From Enterococcus hulanensis (GTDB taxonomy: Bacteria; Bacillota; Bacilli; Lactobacillales; Enterococcaceae), in contig NZ_BJED01000026.1 of assembly GCF_005405485.1 (NCBI RefSeq), positions 1 through 50,283 of the forward strand: 50,283 nt of DNA. The letters run 5' to 3'. A model generated the notes under the pieces. The model saw only the letters and a program-made list of their open reading frames with translations. It ran no database searches and was not told the origin of the DNA. The first letter of the stretch is position 1, and the number at the start of each line of letters is the position of its first letter. The translations under genes were made by a program, and so were the position numbers. Below, piece by piece: positions 39,536 to 48,232 of the stretch.

Positions 39536-41233
39536 TTAATCAACCCCCAACATCTGATCATTTGGCATTCCTGCCGGGATCATTGGTAATACATGCTCTT
39601 TATTGCAGATCATGACTTCAATCAGCATTGGCCCTGGTGTGGCGAAGGCTTCCTGCAAATCCTTTTCTAAAGTTGCCGGATCGGTGATTTTTTTATTGCC
39701 GATTCCGTAAGCTTCAGCCATCTTCATAAAGTCCGGCTGCTCATGGAACACAGATTGGGAACGCCGTTCGTTAAAGAATTTCTCCTGCCACTGACGAACC
39801 ATGCCTAGCGATTGATTGTTCAGCAAAACAAACTTGATATCTAAATTATGCTGATTCAGAATTGCAAGTTCTTGATTCGTCATTTGGAAGCCGCCATCTC
39901 CGACGAATACCACAACTGACTCCTCTCTTTTGCCAAACTTCACACCAACGCCAGCAGGTATTCCATACCCCATCGTTCCTAGACCGCCACTAGTGATCAG
40001 TTGTTTAGGAAACTGGAAGGGATAATATTGCGCAACCCACATTTGGTGTTGACCCACGTCTGTTACAACGTAAGATTTGCCTTTTGTAATTCGGCCGACG
40101 ATTTCAACTACTTCTTGCGGCTTGATGATTTCTGGATGCCGTTCATATTTCAACGGATATTTTTGTTGACGCTCTTCGCAAAGCTTACGCCACTCTTCAC
40201 AATCAGGGGCTTCGATCTCAATCGACAGCATTTGCTGCAAAGCGATCTTAGCATCACCAACAATCGGTACATCGGTTTTAATAATTTTGCCGATTTCTAC
40301 TGGATCAACGTCAATGTGCGCGACCTTCGCGTGTGGTGCAAAAGCTTCAGGTGAACAGGCCAAACGATCATCAAAACGGCTGCCAATATTGATCAATAAA
40401 TCAGCCTCCATCATTGCCATGTTTGCTGCAAAGGTGCCGTGCATACCGCCCATTCCCAAAAAGTTCGGATGGTCATGAGGCAACAGGCCTAACCCTAGCA
40501 ATGTACTAACCGTCGGTATTTGATATTTTTCAACGAATTGACGTAATTCATTGACGCCATTTGCAGCCACGAGCCCGCCGCCGACTAGAAGAAGAGGCTT
40601 CTTAGCTTTTTTCAGTAAGCCCATCAACCGTTCGATCTGCAACACAGATGGTGTTGTCGTTGGCTGGTAACTTTCCAAATGGACAGGCTTATCAATTCTA
40701 GGATTTGCTTTCAAAACGGTGATATCTTTTGGCAGATCAATCAAGACTGGTCCTTTTCTGCCGGTTGTCGCAATGTGAAAGGCTTCATTAATGATCCTAG
40801 GAAGCTCTTCAATGTCGCGAACCTGATAATTATTTTTAGTAATCGGTACGGTTATCCCCAACATATCTGCTTCTTGAAACGCATCTTTGCCAATTCCTGG
40901 TGTTGTTACCTGACCAGTGATGACAACTAGCGGAACGGAATCGATCATCGCATCTGCAATGCCCGTCACTACGTTAGTTGCGCCTGGTCCGCTGGTTACG
41001 ATTACGACTCCCGGCTTGCCTGTAGCTTTTGCGTAGCCTTCTGCCGCATGAACCGCCCCTTGCTCATGACGCGTGAGAATATTTGGAATAGATTCATCAT
41101 AAAGTGAGTCATATAATGGTAAGACGGAACCGCCGGGATACCCAAAAATCAATTCGACTCCTTGATTTTCCAAACATTTGATTAACAAATCTGCGCCGCT
41201 ATACAGGTGTTCAGTCTCCATTTTTTGCTTCAT
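39536..41233 (-). CDS. ilvB: Acetolactate synthase large (catalytic) subunit
   Basis: 565 residues from the ATG at 41233, chosen because GGGGGTGG sits 5 bases ahead; an in-frame ATG at 41248 has its purine run too close. ThDP/FAD enzyme condensing pyruvate with pyruvate or 2-oxobutanoate. Visible: the catalytic Glu in RHEQGAVHAAEGYAKATG, FAD-binding central domain with GIGSRFDDR-type motif (here NIGSRFDDR), and the ThDP signature GDGGFQMTNQELAI...NN. Association with an ACT subunit and ilvCDA marks it as anabolic rather than the catabolic AlsS. Confidence 0.96.
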   Translation of the reverse strand: MKQKMETEHLYSGADLLIKCLENQGVELIFGYPGGSVLPLYDSLYDESIPNILTRHEQGAVHAAEGYAKATGKPGVVIVTSGPGATNVVTGIADAMIDSVPLVVITGQVTTPGIGKDAFQEADMLGITVPITKNNYQVRDIEELPRIINEAFHIATTGRKGPVLIDLPKDITVLKANPRIDKPVHLESYQPTTTPSVLQIERLMGLLKKAKKPLLLVGGGLVAANGVNELRQFVEKYQIPTVSTLLGLGLLPHDHPNFLGMGGMHGTFAANMAMMEADLLINIGSRFDDRLACSPEAFAPHAKVAHIDVDPVEIGKIIKTDVPIVGDAKIALQQMLSIEIEAPDCEEWRKLCEERQQKYPLKYERHPEIIKPQEVVEIVGRITKGKSYVVTDVGQHQMWVAQYYPFQFPKQLITSGGLGTMGYGIPAGVGVKFGKREESVVVFVGDGGFQMTNQELAILNQHNLDIKFVLLNNQSLGMVRQWQEKFFNERRSQSVFHEQPDFMKMAEAYGIGNKKITDPATLEKDLQEAFATPGPMLIEVMICNKEHVLPMIPAGMPNDQMLGVD

Positions 41234-41253
41234 TTCTTCCACCCCCATTCCCC

Positions 41254-42936
41254 CTATTCTTCAGGTAGTTTCATGACACCGCCGGTATGTGCCGAGGTGA
41301 CCATCGCTGAGTAACGTGCCAACCAGCCCTTTTTGACTTTCGGCTGGAATTTCACTAGACTTTCTTGTCGTTTCGCTAATTCTTCGTCTGACATATCGAC
41401 ATTCAAGGTTCGATTTGTCAGATCAATCGTGATCTCGTCACCATCTTGAACCAATGCGATAGGTCCGCCTGCGGCTGCTTCTGGTGAGACATGTCCAACT
41501 GCAATTCCGCGAGTGGCTCCAGAGAAGCGGCCATCAGTAATCAATGCAACATCTTTGCCTAAGCCGCGACCCACGATACTGGAAGTTGGTGCCAACATCT
41601 CTGGCATCCCCGGTCCGCCCTTAGGTCCTTCGTAACGTATCACGACGACGTGACCTTTAGTAACTGTATGATTGTCGATTGCCTCTACTGCCTCATCATG
41701 AGAAGCAAAGCAAATCGCTTTTCCTTTAAAGACTTTGATACTCGGATCAACACCGCCGACTTTGATAACACTGCCTTCTGGTGCAATGTTGCCATAAAGA
41801 ATCGAAAGACCGCCGACTGGACTGTATGGTGCTGATTTCGGATGGATTACTTCTTCATTCATGATTTTTGCTGCGGCGACATTTTCACGCAAAGTCTTGC
41901 CAGTAACAGTGATCCGATCAGAATGGATCGCACCATCAATCGAAACTAATTCATTGATGATCGCTGGTACACCACCTGCTTCATGGACATCGTGCATAGA
42001 ATAGCTAGATGAAGGAGCGATTTTAGAAAGATAAGGAACTCTTTTTGCGATTTCATTGATATCTGATTGATCATAATCAATCTCTGCTTCATTAGCGATC
42101 GCCAACGTGTGAAGTACGGTATTTGTTGATCCGCCCATCGCCATGTCTAGCGCAAATGCGTCATCGATCGCTTCTTTGGTCACGATATCCCGCGGTTTGA
42201 TTTGCTTTTTCACCAGATCCATCAAATGCTTCGCTGATTCGCGAACAAGGTCACGCCGTTCATCCGAGACTGCTAAGATCGTTCCATTTCCAGGTAACGC
42301 TAGTCCTAAGATTTCTAACAGACAGTTCATGGAGTTTGCCGTAAACATCCCGGCACAGGAGCCGCAGGTTGGACAAGCATTTTGTTCCATAAATAGAAAA
42401 TCTTCTTTGTTCATTTGACCTTCTTTGAAGGCACCAACCGCTTCAAACATCGAAGAAAGGGTTGTTTGGTGACCATGAGGATCGATTCCGGCCTTCATCG
42501 GACCGCCTGAACAAAAGATCGAAGGAACGTTCGTCCTTACTGCCGCCATGATCATCCCCGGTGTAATCTTGTCACAGTTAGGAATGTAGAAAACACCATC
42601 AAACCAGTGAGCATTGATCACAGTTTCTGCCGCATCAGCGATTAACTCGCGACTAGGTAAAGAATAGCGCATTCCGATGTGCCCCATCGCTATGCCATCA
42701 TCCACACCAATTGTGTTGAATTCAAAAGGAATTCCTCCGGCTTCGCGGATCGCTTCTTTTGCCACATCTGCTAATTCTCGTAGGTGGACATGTCCTGGTA
42801 CGATATCGATGTAAGAGTTACAAATAGCTATAAATGGTTTATCCATATCATGGATATTTTTTACTTGGCCAGTCGCATATAATAAACTTCTGGCGGGTGC
42901 TGCATCGATTCCTTTTTTAATCTGATCACTTCTCAT
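41254..42936 (-). CDS. ilvD: Dihydroxy-acid dehydratase
   Basis: 560 residues from the ATG at 42936 (GGGAGATG site upstream); a GTG two codons earlier is less likely. An iron-sulfur dehydratase, the third step of Ile and Val synthesis. Cluster ligands are in CDKITPGM and [21 protein letters not shown] and GHVSPEAA of the C-terminal domain are present. It is the first structural gene of the operon, following the attenuator-like leader. A stable hairpin (42963-43014) lies just before its ribosome site. Confidence 0.97.
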   Translation of the reverse strand: MRSDQIKKGIDAAPARSLLYATGQVKNIHDMDKPFIAICNSYIDIVPGHVHLRELADVAKEAIREAGGIPFEFNTIGVDDGIAMGHIGMRYSLPSRELIADAAETVINAHWFDGVFYIPNCDKITPGMIMAAVRTNVPSIFCSGGPMKAGIDPHGHQTTLSSMFEAVGAFKEGQMNKEDFLFMEQNACPTCGSCAGMFTANSMNCLLEILGLALPGNGTILAVSDERRDLVRESAKHLMDLVKKQIKPRDIVTKEAIDDAFALDMAMGGSTNTVLHTLAIANEAEIDYDQSDINEIAKRVPYLSKIAPSSSYSMHDVHEAGGVPAIINELVSIDGAIHSDRITVTGKTLRENVAAAKIMNEEVIHPKSAPYSPVGGLSILYGNIAPEGSVIKVGGVDPSIKVFKGKAICFASHDEAVEAIDNHTVTKGHVVVIRYEGPKGGPGMPEMLAPTSSIVGRGLGKDVALITDGRFSGATRGIAVGHVSPEAAAGGPIALVQDGDEITIDLTNRTLNVDMSDEELAKRQESLVKFQPKVKKGWLARYSAMVTSAHTGGVMKLPEE

Positions 42937-43022
42937 AGTCACATCTCCCTACCTGTAATAAAGGCTTACGCGAACTCGCTCAGCTGATTGCCGAGAAAGC
43001 TAGTTCGAAAAGCCAGACATCG

Positions 43023-43074
43023 AAAAAAAGAGCATCCCATCAATAAATGGGATGCTCTTGCAAGAATCCCATTT
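43023..43074 (-). promoter_or_regulatory. ilv leader: mutually exclusive antiterminator and terminator stems
   Basis: Terminator: AAGAGCATCCCAT / ATGGGATGCTCTT, 13 bp with a 6-base loop, then a run of Ts (43029-43023 on the minus strand). Antiterminator: AAATGGGAT (43074-43066) pairs with ATCCCATTT (43053-43045), nine perfect bases, using most of the terminator's 5' arm. Only one can form at a time. It lies 90 bases before ilvD and directly after the leader peptide gene. The fold is seen; its regulation is inferred. Confidence 0.85.
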
Positions 43075-43121
43075 CTAACGCAAATAGGACTCAAACTAAC
43101 GGTTTGTTGCTTCTCCGCGTT

Positions 43122-43187
43122 CTAAGTCCTGGACTCAATAATTAATAAGACGATGCCATCAAAATTATTGTATTTACTCTTGCGCAT
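43122..43187 (-). CDS. ilv operon leader peptide, 21 residues
   Basis: ATG at 43187 with GAGGAG 9 bases upstream; translation MRKSKYNNFDGIVLLIIESRT then TAG. Six consecutive codons are Ile-Val-Leu-Leu-Ile-Ile, the products of the branched-chain pathway (TTA and ATT codons included). This is what is expected of a ribosome-stalling leader peptide. It lies 30 bases after a good promoter and before the alternative stems. Comparable leader peptides are known from the lactococcal leu-ilv operon and from enteric ilv operons. Confidence 0.85.
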   Translation of the reverse strand: MRKSKYNNFDGIVLLIIESRT

Positions 43188-43236
43188 AAAAATCGGCTCC
43201 TCGTTTTTTCTAATAATATCTTAATCATTTTTTTAT

Positions 43237-43265
43237 ACTATACATTTCATAAGATTAAAAGTCAA
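43237..43265 (-). promoter_or_regulatory. ilv operon promoter
   Basis: On the minus strand TTGACT (43265-43260) and TATAGT (43242-43237) are exactly 17 bases apart, about 50 bases upstream of the leader peptide ATG. Confidence 0.8.
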
Positions 43266-43267
43266 TG

Positions 43268-43282
43268 AATTTTCAGAATATT
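43268..43282. promoter_or_regulatory. CodY box abutting the ilv -35
   Basis: AATTTTCAGAATATT matches the CodY consensus AATTTTCWGAAAATT at 14 of 15 positions. It ends 2 bases from the -35 element. CodY with GTP and branched-chain amino acids represses ilv genes in Bacillus and lactococci. Confidence 0.8.
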
Positions 43283-43402
43283 TTCTAATTAAGCTATTTT
43301 TTGGTTTTTCAGCTAGGATGGGCTCGTATAATAATTAGTTGATTAATCAGCTCAACAATACAAAACTACTAACATTTAAATTTAATACGTTTCTAATCAA
43401 AA

Positions 43403-43430
43403 GAAAAAGCCCGACAATTATTGTCGAGCT
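43403..43430 (-). terminator. Terminator of the ABC exporter operon
   Basis: On the minus strand AGCTCGACAAT / ATTGTCGGGCT form an 11-bp stem (one G-U), followed by TTTTTCTTTT. The stem begins inside the stop codon of the exporter gene. Confidence 0.88.
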
Positions 43431-45235
43431 TATCCAGCGAACTGACTATTATAAAGGTTGGCGTAAAAATCACCTTTTTTCATCAAACTGCGATGGCTGC
43501 CCTGTTCAATAATCGAACCATCCTTCATTACCAAAATTAAATCAGCATTTTTAATCGTAGATAAACGGTGAGCGATCACGAAACTAGTCCGTTCCGCGGT
43601 TAACTGATCCATCGCCTGTTGAATCATCCCCTCCGTACGAGTATCCACACTAGAGGTCGCTTCATCTAGAATCAACAATTGCGGATCTGCTAAGATCGCC
43701 CGTGCAATCGTCAGCAATTGTTGTTGACCTTGCGAAATCTGGCTGCCATCTGACGAAATGATCGTGTCATAACCATTTGGCAAAGTTCGGATAAAGTGGT
43801 GGCACTGAGCATCCTTTGCCGCCTGAACAATTTCCTGTCTGGTGGCATCTGGTTTCCCATAGGCAATATTATCCGCTACAGTTCCTTCAAACAACCACGT
43901 ATCTTGCAGAACCATTCCGAACTTTTGGCGAATCGCCGCCCGAGAAAAATGACTGATATTTTTTCCATCAACTTCGATTTGTCCGCCGGTCAATTCGTAA
44001 AAGCGCATCAATAAGTTGATCATCGTCGTTTTCCCTGCACCGGTCGGACCAACGATTGCGACCATTTGTTTAGGCTTTACTTTGAAATTGACATCTTCCA
44101 TTAATAGACGATTTGGCGTATAGCCGAAAGCAACGTGTTTAAAAGTTACTTCTCCGCGAATATTTTCCGGCACAGCAACACTCATAACTTCTTCCGTTTC
44201 TTCCGCCTGATCCAAAATTTCAAAAATCCGTTCTAAAGCCGCAAAGGCACTTTGCAAACTATTGATCACGTAAGAAACTTGAGTGATCGGTTCTGAAACC
44301 TGATTTACGTATTGCAGATAGGCTTGAACTAGGCCGATCGATAATTGGCCATTGATCACCATAATCCCGCCGACGACCGCACTAGTCACAAAGCCCAGTT
44401 GATTAATCAAACGAATCAGCGGATTGATGCCAAAGCTGACAAATTGTGCTTTTTTGAAGGCTTGAAATTGCGCTTCATTCAATTTGTCCAGCTCATCAGC
44501 GGTTTCTTTTTGCCGATTATAGGATTTGATCAGCAAATTCCCCGAATAGTTTTCTTCCGCTTTGGTCCCTACAGCACCTAAGGCCGCCTGGTTTTCAGAG
44601 AAATATTCCTGATTCTTGTGGGCCAAATAATTCGTTAAAAGAAGACTAATCACTAAAATGACGACGATTCCCAGTGTTAATAATGGGCTCAAATAGATCA
44701 TCAAGCCCAGACCGATGACGATCGACAAGATTGCTGAGATCATCTGCATTAGTCCGACCTGTAAAACCTCCGAAACTTTATCTAAGTCCAGCGTTGCCCT
44801 CGTCAAAATATCGCCGGTTTTGTATTGATCAAAGAACTTCATTGGCAGGCGATTTAATTTATCAGTCAATGTTTTTCTCAAACGCAGGGTCAACGTCTCG
44901 GCGACACTCGCCATCGTATATTCCTGCAAGAGTGAAAACAAGGAAACGCCGCCCCATGCTAAGAAAAGCAGAAGCACAGGACGCAGCAATGCTGAAAATA
45001 GATTTTCCACAGTCACTTGTCTTGTTCGTACCAAGGCAAAGATCGCATCCAAGCCCCAGCCTAAAATCAACGGTGTGACTGCCATCAGCGTAGCAAAACA
45101 AACGGCCGAAGCAATAATAATGATAAAGCGTCTTTTCTGCTCCAGCAGCAGTTTAAATAAACGAATCCCGGTCTTTTTAAATTCTTTTGGTTTTTCTGTA
45201 ATGATTTCCTTTTCATCAACTTGCTTGATACTCAT
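43430..45235 (-). CDS. ABC exporter half-transporter, second subunit (LmrD/EfrF-like)
   Basis: 601 residues from the ATG at 45235 (GGAGGGGAAG upstream); the longer frame has no site. About six membrane helices (residues 25-320) precede the nucleotide-binding domain. Walker A GPTGAGKTT and Walker B LLILDEATSSVD are canonical, but the signature reads ISQGQQQL instead of LSGGQ. This is the mark of the D-type subunit in asymmetric heterodimers such as LmrCD and BmrCD. It overlaps the upstream subunit gene by 20 bases. With a divergent MerR gene the locus resembles the enterococcal chlR-efrEF chlorhexidine-response locus; the identity is not certain. Confidence 0.9.
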   Translation of the reverse strand: MSIKQVDEKEIITEKPKEFKKTGIRLFKLLLEQKRRFIIIIASAVCFATLMAVTPLILGWGLDAIFALVRTRQVTVENLFSALLRPVLLLFLAWGGVSLFSLLQEYTMASVAETLTLRLRKTLTDKLNRLPMKFFDQYKTGDILTRATLDLDKVSEVLQVGLMQMISAILSIVIGLGLMIYLSPLLTLGIVVILVISLLLTNYLAHKNQEYFSENQAALGAVGTKAEENYSGNLLIKSYNRQKETADELDKLNEAQFQAFKKAQFVSFGINPLIRLINQLGFVTSAVVGGIMVINGQLSIGLVQAYLQYVNQVSEPITQVSYVINSLQSAFAALERIFEILDQAEETEEVMSVAVPENIRGEVTFKHVAFGYTPNRLLMEDVNFKVKPKQMVAIVGPTGAGKTTMINLLMRFYELTGGQIEVDGKNISHFSRAAIRQKFGMVLQDTWLFEGTVADNIAYGKPDATRQEIVQAAKDAQCHHFIRTLPNGYDTIISSDGSQISQGQQQLLTIARAILADPQLLILDEATSSVDTRTEGMIQQAMDQLTAERTSFVIAHRLSTIKNADLILVMKDGSIIEQGSHRSLMKKGDFYANLYNSQFAG

Positions 45236-46958
45236 GCTTCTTCCCCTCCATTCCTTGAGATTTAGCAAATTCTTGGTACACTTTACACGTTCTAAGCAAC
45301 TCCGCGTGGGTTCCTCTGCCCACAATCTTTCCTTCTTCTAAAACGATGATCTGGTCAGCATCTTTGATCGTAGAGAGCCTTTGCGCAACGATCACGATCG
45401 CCGCATCTGTTAAATAGCTCTTCAACGCTTTTCGCAGCTTAGCATCCGTTTGGTAATCCAACGCTGAAAAACTGTCATCGAAGAAATACAGATCAGCCGG
45501 TTTAATCAGTGCTCGCGCAATACTTAAACGCTGCTTCTGACCGCCAGAAAAATTATTGCCTTTTTGTGCAACAGACGCATCGTACTGACCATCCAAGTTG
45601 CTAATAAAATCTTCGGCCTGAGCCGCTTTAGCAGCCTGCTGCATTTCTTCTTCTGTTGCCTGAGGATTTCCGAAAAGAAAATTATCTCTGACCGTTCCGC
45701 TAAATAGGAACGCCCTTTGCGGAACATAGCTGATTCGCTCTCGCAAGGTTTCCTGCGTAACTTTTTGAATGGGTTCGCCTAAGAAGCGAATCTCACCCTT
45801 AGTCGTATCTTTTAGGCGTAATAGTGCTTTTGCGATCGTACTCTTACCTGATCCGGTGCCGCCGACAATCGCCGTCACACCCTTAGGAATCTCGAAGTTA
45901 ATATCTGATAGCACGGCTTCCTCCGCCCCGCTATAGGCAAAATCAACATGATCAAAAACCGCAATTGGGGCATCCTCTTTTAATTCAAAGGACTCTTTCT
46001 GACCGTCAACGATTTCCTCTTCCTTCGATAATACTTCGCCGATTCGTTCTAATGATGCCAAAGCCTTGGGAATCATGACGATTACCATTGCTGCCATCGT
46101 TAAGAACCATAGACTCAAAACAGTATATTCGCTGATCGCCGTCAAACTCCCGATTGGTACATTTCCTTGAACCACCAAGAATCCTCCGAAAGCCAACACG
46201 GCAGTCATCCCAAGACCCATGACTAAATTAACCGTCGGATTCAGCACAGCGAATAATTTATTTACGCGAATCATCACTTCTGAGTAGTTGCTGAACGTTT
46301 TATCTGTTCGTTTCTTTTCAAAGCTGGTTTTATTAAACGCCCGAATGACCCGAACTCCTGTATAAAATTCTCTTAGAATCTGCATCATTTTATCCATCCG
46401 CTGCTGCATCACATCAGCTAACGGAATCGCCTTCTTGATCACTAACAGTGATACAACTGAAAATAGGACGATCGAAGTGATCGGGATCCAAATAAAGCGC
46501 CAAGAAATCGCTCCAGTTAAAACGATCGAAGCTAAGCAGATTAACGGTGCAGGGATGATCATTTGAAAGACCATCATCATGATTTGTTGAATATTTGTAA
46601 TATCGCTGGTGGTTCGAGCCAGTAACGTCGGTGTACCGAACTCGTCCATATCAGCCATCGATAATTGCTGTGTTTTATCGACTAATTGCTTGCGCAAGAA
46701 ATAGCCGAAACGTCCAGCTAAAATCGCTGAATAATAACTGGCAATGATTGAGACGATTCCCGTCAATACCGCTATCGCCAGCATGAAAGCACCATTTCGC
46801 CAAATTGCTCCTTGATCCTGAGTTAAAATACCTTCATCAATAATTTCAGCAACATAGTAAGGAATCATCAACGTTCCAACAGCTTGCACGATCATTAAGA
46901 TGAAGGTGCCTAAGAACATCCTATGATATTCTTTGAAAAAGATTTTGAATAGTTTCAT
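45216..46958 (-). CDS. ABC exporter half-transporter, first subunit (LmrC/EfrE-like)
   Basis: 580 residues: six membrane helices (about 15-300), then the nucleotide-binding domain. Walker A GGTGSGKST and signature NFSGGQKQRLSIARAL are canonical. Walker B ends FFDDSFSALD: the catalytic Glu is replaced by Asp, giving one degenerate ATP site in the heterodimer, as in LmrC-type subunits. AAGGAGG precedes the ATG. It is the first gene after a MerR-type promoter. Probable role: export of hydrophobic or cationic drugs and biocides; the substrate is not shown by sequence. Confidence 0.9.
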   Translation of the reverse strand: MKLFKIFFKEYHRMFLGTFILMIVQAVGTLMIPYYVAEIIDEGILTQDQGAIWRNGAFMLAIAVLTGIVSIIASYYSAILAGRFGYFLRKQLVDKTQQLSMADMDEFGTPTLLARTTSDITNIQQIMMMVFQMIIPAPLICLASIVLTGAISWRFIWIPITSIVLFSVVSLLVIKKAIPLADVMQQRMDKMMQILREFYTGVRVIRAFNKTSFEKKRTDKTFSNYSEVMIRVNKLFAVLNPTVNLVMGLGMTAVLAFGGFLVVQGNVPIGSLTAISEYTVLSLWFLTMAAMVIVMIPKALASLERIGEVLSKEEEIVDGQKESFELKEDAPIAVFDHVDFAYSGAEEAVLSDINFEIPKGVTAIVGGTGSGKSTIAKALLRLKDTTKGEIRFLGEPIQKVTQETLRERISYVPQRAFLFSGTVRDNFLFGNPQATEEEMQQAAKAAQAEDFISNLDGQYDASVAQKGNNFSGGQKQRLSIARALIKPADLYFFDDSFSALDYQTDAKLRKALKSYLTDAAIVIVAQRLSTIKDADQIIVLEEGKIVGRGTHAELLRTCKVYQEFAKSQGMEGKKHEYQAS

Positions 46959-46983
46959 CTTTTTTACCTCCTTCTCCTATGGT

Positions 46984-47014
46984 AGAATAAACTGTAACGT
47001 AACGTTACAGTCAA
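46984..47014 (-). promoter_or_regulatory. MerR-type promoter and operator of the exporter operon
   Basis: On the minus strand TTGACT (47014-47009) and TATTCT (46989-46984) have a 19-base spacer, too long for normal use. The spacer is occupied by a perfect 21-base palindrome (46991-47011, ACTGTAACGT-A-ACGTTACAGT). This is the classical layout where a MerR protein twists DNA to activate transcription. Confidence 0.88.
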
Positions 47015-47034
47015 GCAAGAAAACGAGGTTTTTT

Positions 47035-47868
47035 ATGAAGACATACTTAACGATCAGCGAGATGGCAAAATATGCTGGTATCAGCCGGCGAACGTTGATT
47101 TACTACGATCAGATCGATTTATTCAAGCCAGCAAAAATTGGGGAAAACGGCTATCGCTATTATGGGATCGATCAATATTTTGAATTGGATGTCATTTTAC
47201 TGTTAAAAAATCTTGACGTTTCTTTAGAAGACATTCACCTCTTTTTGAAAAATCGAAACGTGGATTATGTATTAGAGGGCTTTATCCGGCAAAAGCAGAA
47301 GGTGGATGAACAAATAAACAAGCTGAAAACAATCCGTGGTTCCTTAGATAGCTATATTGAGCGCTATACCACGTTGAAAAATTTTGATCTAGAATCCATC
47401 ACTCTTTCCTATCGTGAGGCAGAATCTTTTGTCATTTCTGAAACAATCGATAATTATGACGATATTGATTCCGTTCAAATTTACGGACGGTTTTATTCCT
47501 CAGTCGATAGCAGTGACCTGTTCAGCGGCTATCCAATCGGCTTTTTAGTAGATGGCTCTGCCTTTTATCAAGAAAATTTCCATGCCGCTCCTTATCGTGC
47601 CCTAGTAAAAATACCCGAAGAGCGATTACACATCTACGATAAGCAGCGTGTGGTCCAACGACCAGCTGGCGATTACGTCTCCGGCTTTATAAAAGACGAG
47701 ATCCATCACATCAATACCTTTAACAACCGTTTCAGAAATTATCTGAAGGATAAAAATTTGGAATTGAATGGGGATATTTGGGAATTACTGTGGCAGGATG
47801 AAACAACATCTGAACATCCCGAAGATCAGGTCTTTGAAGTCTTGATACCCGTGCGACAAAAAGACTAA
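47035..47868 (+). CDS. MerR-family multidrug-type regulator with effector-binding C-terminal domain
   Basis: 277 residues from the ATG at 47035; the in-frame upstream sequence overlaps the divergent gene and the operator and is not credible coding. N-terminal MerR helix-turn-helix (MKTYLTISEMAKYAGISRR, key residues YAGISRRTLIYYDQIDLF), coiled-coil dimer helix at about 85-115, then a BmrR-type GyrI-like ligand domain (about 120-275, with RPAGDYVSGF). Divergent from the exporter genes and next to the 21-base palindrome, it is almost certainly their activator. It resembles ChlR of enterococci in position. The ribosome site ACGAGG is modest. Confidence 0.9.
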   Translation: MKTYLTISEMAKYAGISRRTLIYYDQIDLFKPAKIGENGYRYYGIDQYFELDVILLLKNLDVSLEDIHLFLKNRNVDYVLEGFIRQKQKVDEQINKLKTIRGSLDSYIERYTTLKNFDLESITLSYREAESFVISETIDNYDDIDSVQIYGRFYSSVDSSDLFSGYPIGFLVDGSAFYQENFHAAPYRALVKIPEERLHIYDKQRVVQRPAGDYVSGFIKDEIHHINTFNNRFRNYLKDKNLELNGDIWELLWQDETTSEHPEDQVFEVLIPVRQKD

Positions 47869-47874
47869 GCAATC

Positions 47875-47904
47875 TTGACATCCCAACAATAATGATGATA
47901 GGAT
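47875..47904 (+). promoter_or_regulatory. Possible promoter of the 33-residue small ORF
   Basis: TTGACA (47875-47880) and TAGGAT (47899-47904) with an 18-base spacer, about 30 bases before the small ORF's start. Confidence 0.5.
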
Positions 47905-47935
47905 TATAAATAATTTAATGAAGGGAGAGAGCATT

Positions 47936-48037
47936 ATGATTAAGACTAGAAAAATAAACTTGATACAATTGATTGATCTGTTTGATTCGTTTTATTCGAT
48001 CAAAGAGTCTTATTCAGCAGACTCTCCATGTTCGTAA
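47936..48037 (+). CDS. Small ORF, 33 residues, unknown
   Basis: ATG at 47936 with AAGGGAGAG upstream. The product starts MIKTRKINLIQLIDLFDSFY and ends in a serine-rich tail with one cysteine (SADSPCS). The N-terminal half is amphipathic, basic at first. No known family was recognised. It has a promoter-like element before it and a strong terminator 20 bases after, so it looks like a complete transcription unit of about 170 bases. It could be a short functional peptide, a toxin-like or regulatory peptide, or the coding part of a small RNA. Confidence 0.55.
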   Translation: MIKTRKINLIQLIDLFDSFYSIKESYSADSPCS

Positions 48038-48053
48038 ATAAAGCCTATTTGTC

Positions 48054-48087
48054 AAACTGCCAATCATAACGATTGGCAGTTTTTTTG
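48054..48087 (+). terminator. Terminator after the 33-residue ORF
   Basis: ACTGCCAATC / GATTGGCAGT (48056-48065 with 48071-48080), 10-bp stem, 5-base loop, then seven Ts. Confidence 0.9.
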
Positions 48088-48232
48088 TGAGTAATGTTTC
48101 TCGCAGTTCATTAAATTCGGAAAATTCGGACTGTGATCAAGGCATTTTATCCTACTTTAATGAACAGACTGTTTAGCATCGATGTAGCGATACCTGACAA
48201 TCAACACAAACTAACCAACGGAGGTGTTTCCT

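Noticed and set aside
42937-43240. T-box riboswitch in the ilv leader
   Set aside because: The conserved T-box core (AGGGTGGNACCGCG) is absent. The leader peptide and the alternative stems explain the region better.
43341-43350. TGATTAATCA palindrome between the exporter and ilv promoters as an operator
   Set aside because: Ten AT-rich bases are expected by chance in such DNA and it is about 80 bases from the ilv -35, with no second copy.
46933-47034. Extended start of the MerR gene
   Set aside because: The upstream in-frame codons overlap the divergent exporter start and the operator palindrome; MerR proteins start close to the helix-turn-helix as at 47035.
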